Source of the DNA: CAVPGH01 sp046726955
GTDB taxonomy: Bacteria; Acidobacteriota; Vicinamibacteria; Fen-336
NCBI GenBank assembly: GCA_046726955.1
Contig: JBKPBQ010000401.1
Span: forward strand, 1-6,659
Length of the DNA: 6,659 bases
Direction: 5' to 3'
Shown here: piece after piece, positions 6,253-6,659 of the stretch
Layout of the letters: each line of letters begins with the position of its first letter
Position numbering within the stretch: the first letter of the stretch is position 1
Program-made: the position numbers and the translations under genes
The notes under the pieces: model-generated
The model's database searches: none
The model's input: the letters and a program-made list of their open reading frames with translations, nothing else
Told to the model about the DNA's origin: nothing

Positions 6253-6659
6253 ATGCGATTCGAGATCAGATACCCGACGGGTAGCCCGCACACGATCGAG
6301 CTGCAGGGCTCCCTCGTCGTCCTCGGCCGCGACCCCAGCTGCGATCTCGTGATCTCGGATCCCAAGTGCTCGCGGCGGCACGCGGTCATCGAGGCGGTCG
6401 GGCAGGGCCTCACCATCCGCGACACCGGCAGCGCCAACGGCATCTTCGTGAACGGCAAGCGCGTGGAGCGCTCGTCGCTCGAACCCGACGACTTCGTCCG
6501 CATCGGCGAGGTGATCCTGAAGGTGCTGCCCGACGAAATCACGGGCACGGTCGTCATGGGGCCGGACGAGCTCGAGGCGCCTGCGCCCGCCGCCCCCGCG
6601 GAGCTGAAGGCGGCGCCCCCCGCCGCCAGGGAGGAGCGGGCCGTGGCCCGACCTCCCGC
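6253..6659 (+). CDS. FHA-domain protein, N-terminal part (3' end missing)
   Basis: The frame is open from ATG at 6253 to the window edge; 135 residues are seen. FHA domains bind phosphothreonine peptides, usually downstream of Ser/Thr kinases. Residues about 1-92 form a complete FHA domain with the standard binding set: G25-R26 (LGRDPSCDLVI), S40 and H43 (CSRRHAVIE), N62-G63 (DTGSANGIFVNG) and N67-G68, ending RIGEVILKVL. Residues about 93-135 are a linker starting DEITGTVVMGPDEL, then rich in alanine, proline and charged residues; this suggests a tether to another domain outside the window. No signal peptide or membrane segment is visible. The start is supported by GGAG four bases upstream, by an in-frame TAG at 6208-6210, and by the absence of another ATG between. 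The downstream domain, and hence the protein's output, is unknown. Confidence 0.9.
   Translation, partial: MRFEIRYPTGSPHTIELQGSLVVLGRDPSCDLVISDPKCSRRHAVIEAVGQGLTIRDTGSANGIFVNGKRVERSSLEPDDFVRIGEVILKVLPDEITGTVVMGPDELEAPAPAAPAELKAAPPAAREERAVARPP

Noticed and set aside
2380..6381. 636- and 683-codon open frames on the minus strand in a different frame from gdhB
   Set aside because: Arginine/proline/glycine-rich translations typical of an out-of-frame GC-rich gene, with no motifs.
6207..6557. 116-codon minus-strand frame over the FHA gene
   Set aside because: Antisense to an FHA domain with all key residues intact; shadow.

Overview
The window is a GC-rich bacterial chromosome segment: two gdhB lines I counted are 46/60 and 47/60 G+C, and one line of the cytochrome gene is 42/60. 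It carries five protein-coding genes, two of them cut by the window edges. No RNA genes, insertion sequences or CRISPR arrays are visible. The left-hand gene ends in a planctomycete/verrucomicrobial-type haem domain, and the right half holds a very large NAD-dependent glutamate dehydrogenase. Together these suggest a soil or sediment heterotroph from a lineage such as Acidobacteriota, the Planctomycetes-Verrucomicrobia group or a neighbouring uncultured phylum. The phylum cannot be fixed from this window alone.

Layout: (1) positions 1-1011, plus strand, is the C-terminal part of a HEAT-repeat plus cytochrome c protein. (2) Positions 1066-1762, minus strand, is a compact vapBC toxin-antitoxin pair, with the antitoxin gene first and a 17-base overlap. 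A dyad-rich, AT-richer promoter/operator lies just upstream. (3) Positions 1833-6119, minus strand, is a 1428-residue large-type NAD-glutamate dehydrogenase with three ACT-like regulatory segments and an intact catalytic core. (4) Positions 6120-6252 is a divergent intergenic region with a plausible extended -10 promoter facing right and a perfect 10-base inverted repeat. (5) Positions 6253-6659, plus strand, is the start of an FHA-domain protein that runs off the right edge.

Functionally, the glutamate dehydrogenase is a catabolic enzyme feeding 2-oxoglutarate into the TCA cycle. Its divergent neighbour is a phosphothreonine-reading FHA protein. In Actinobacteria, the FHA protein GarA/OdhI directly controls 2-oxoglutarate metabolism, including the large NAD-glutamate dehydrogenase. 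The pairing here is therefore the most interesting lead, although it remains an inference from adjacency. The vapBC pair looks like a separate, lower-GC insertion between the dehydrogenase and the cytochrome gene, with no evident link to either.
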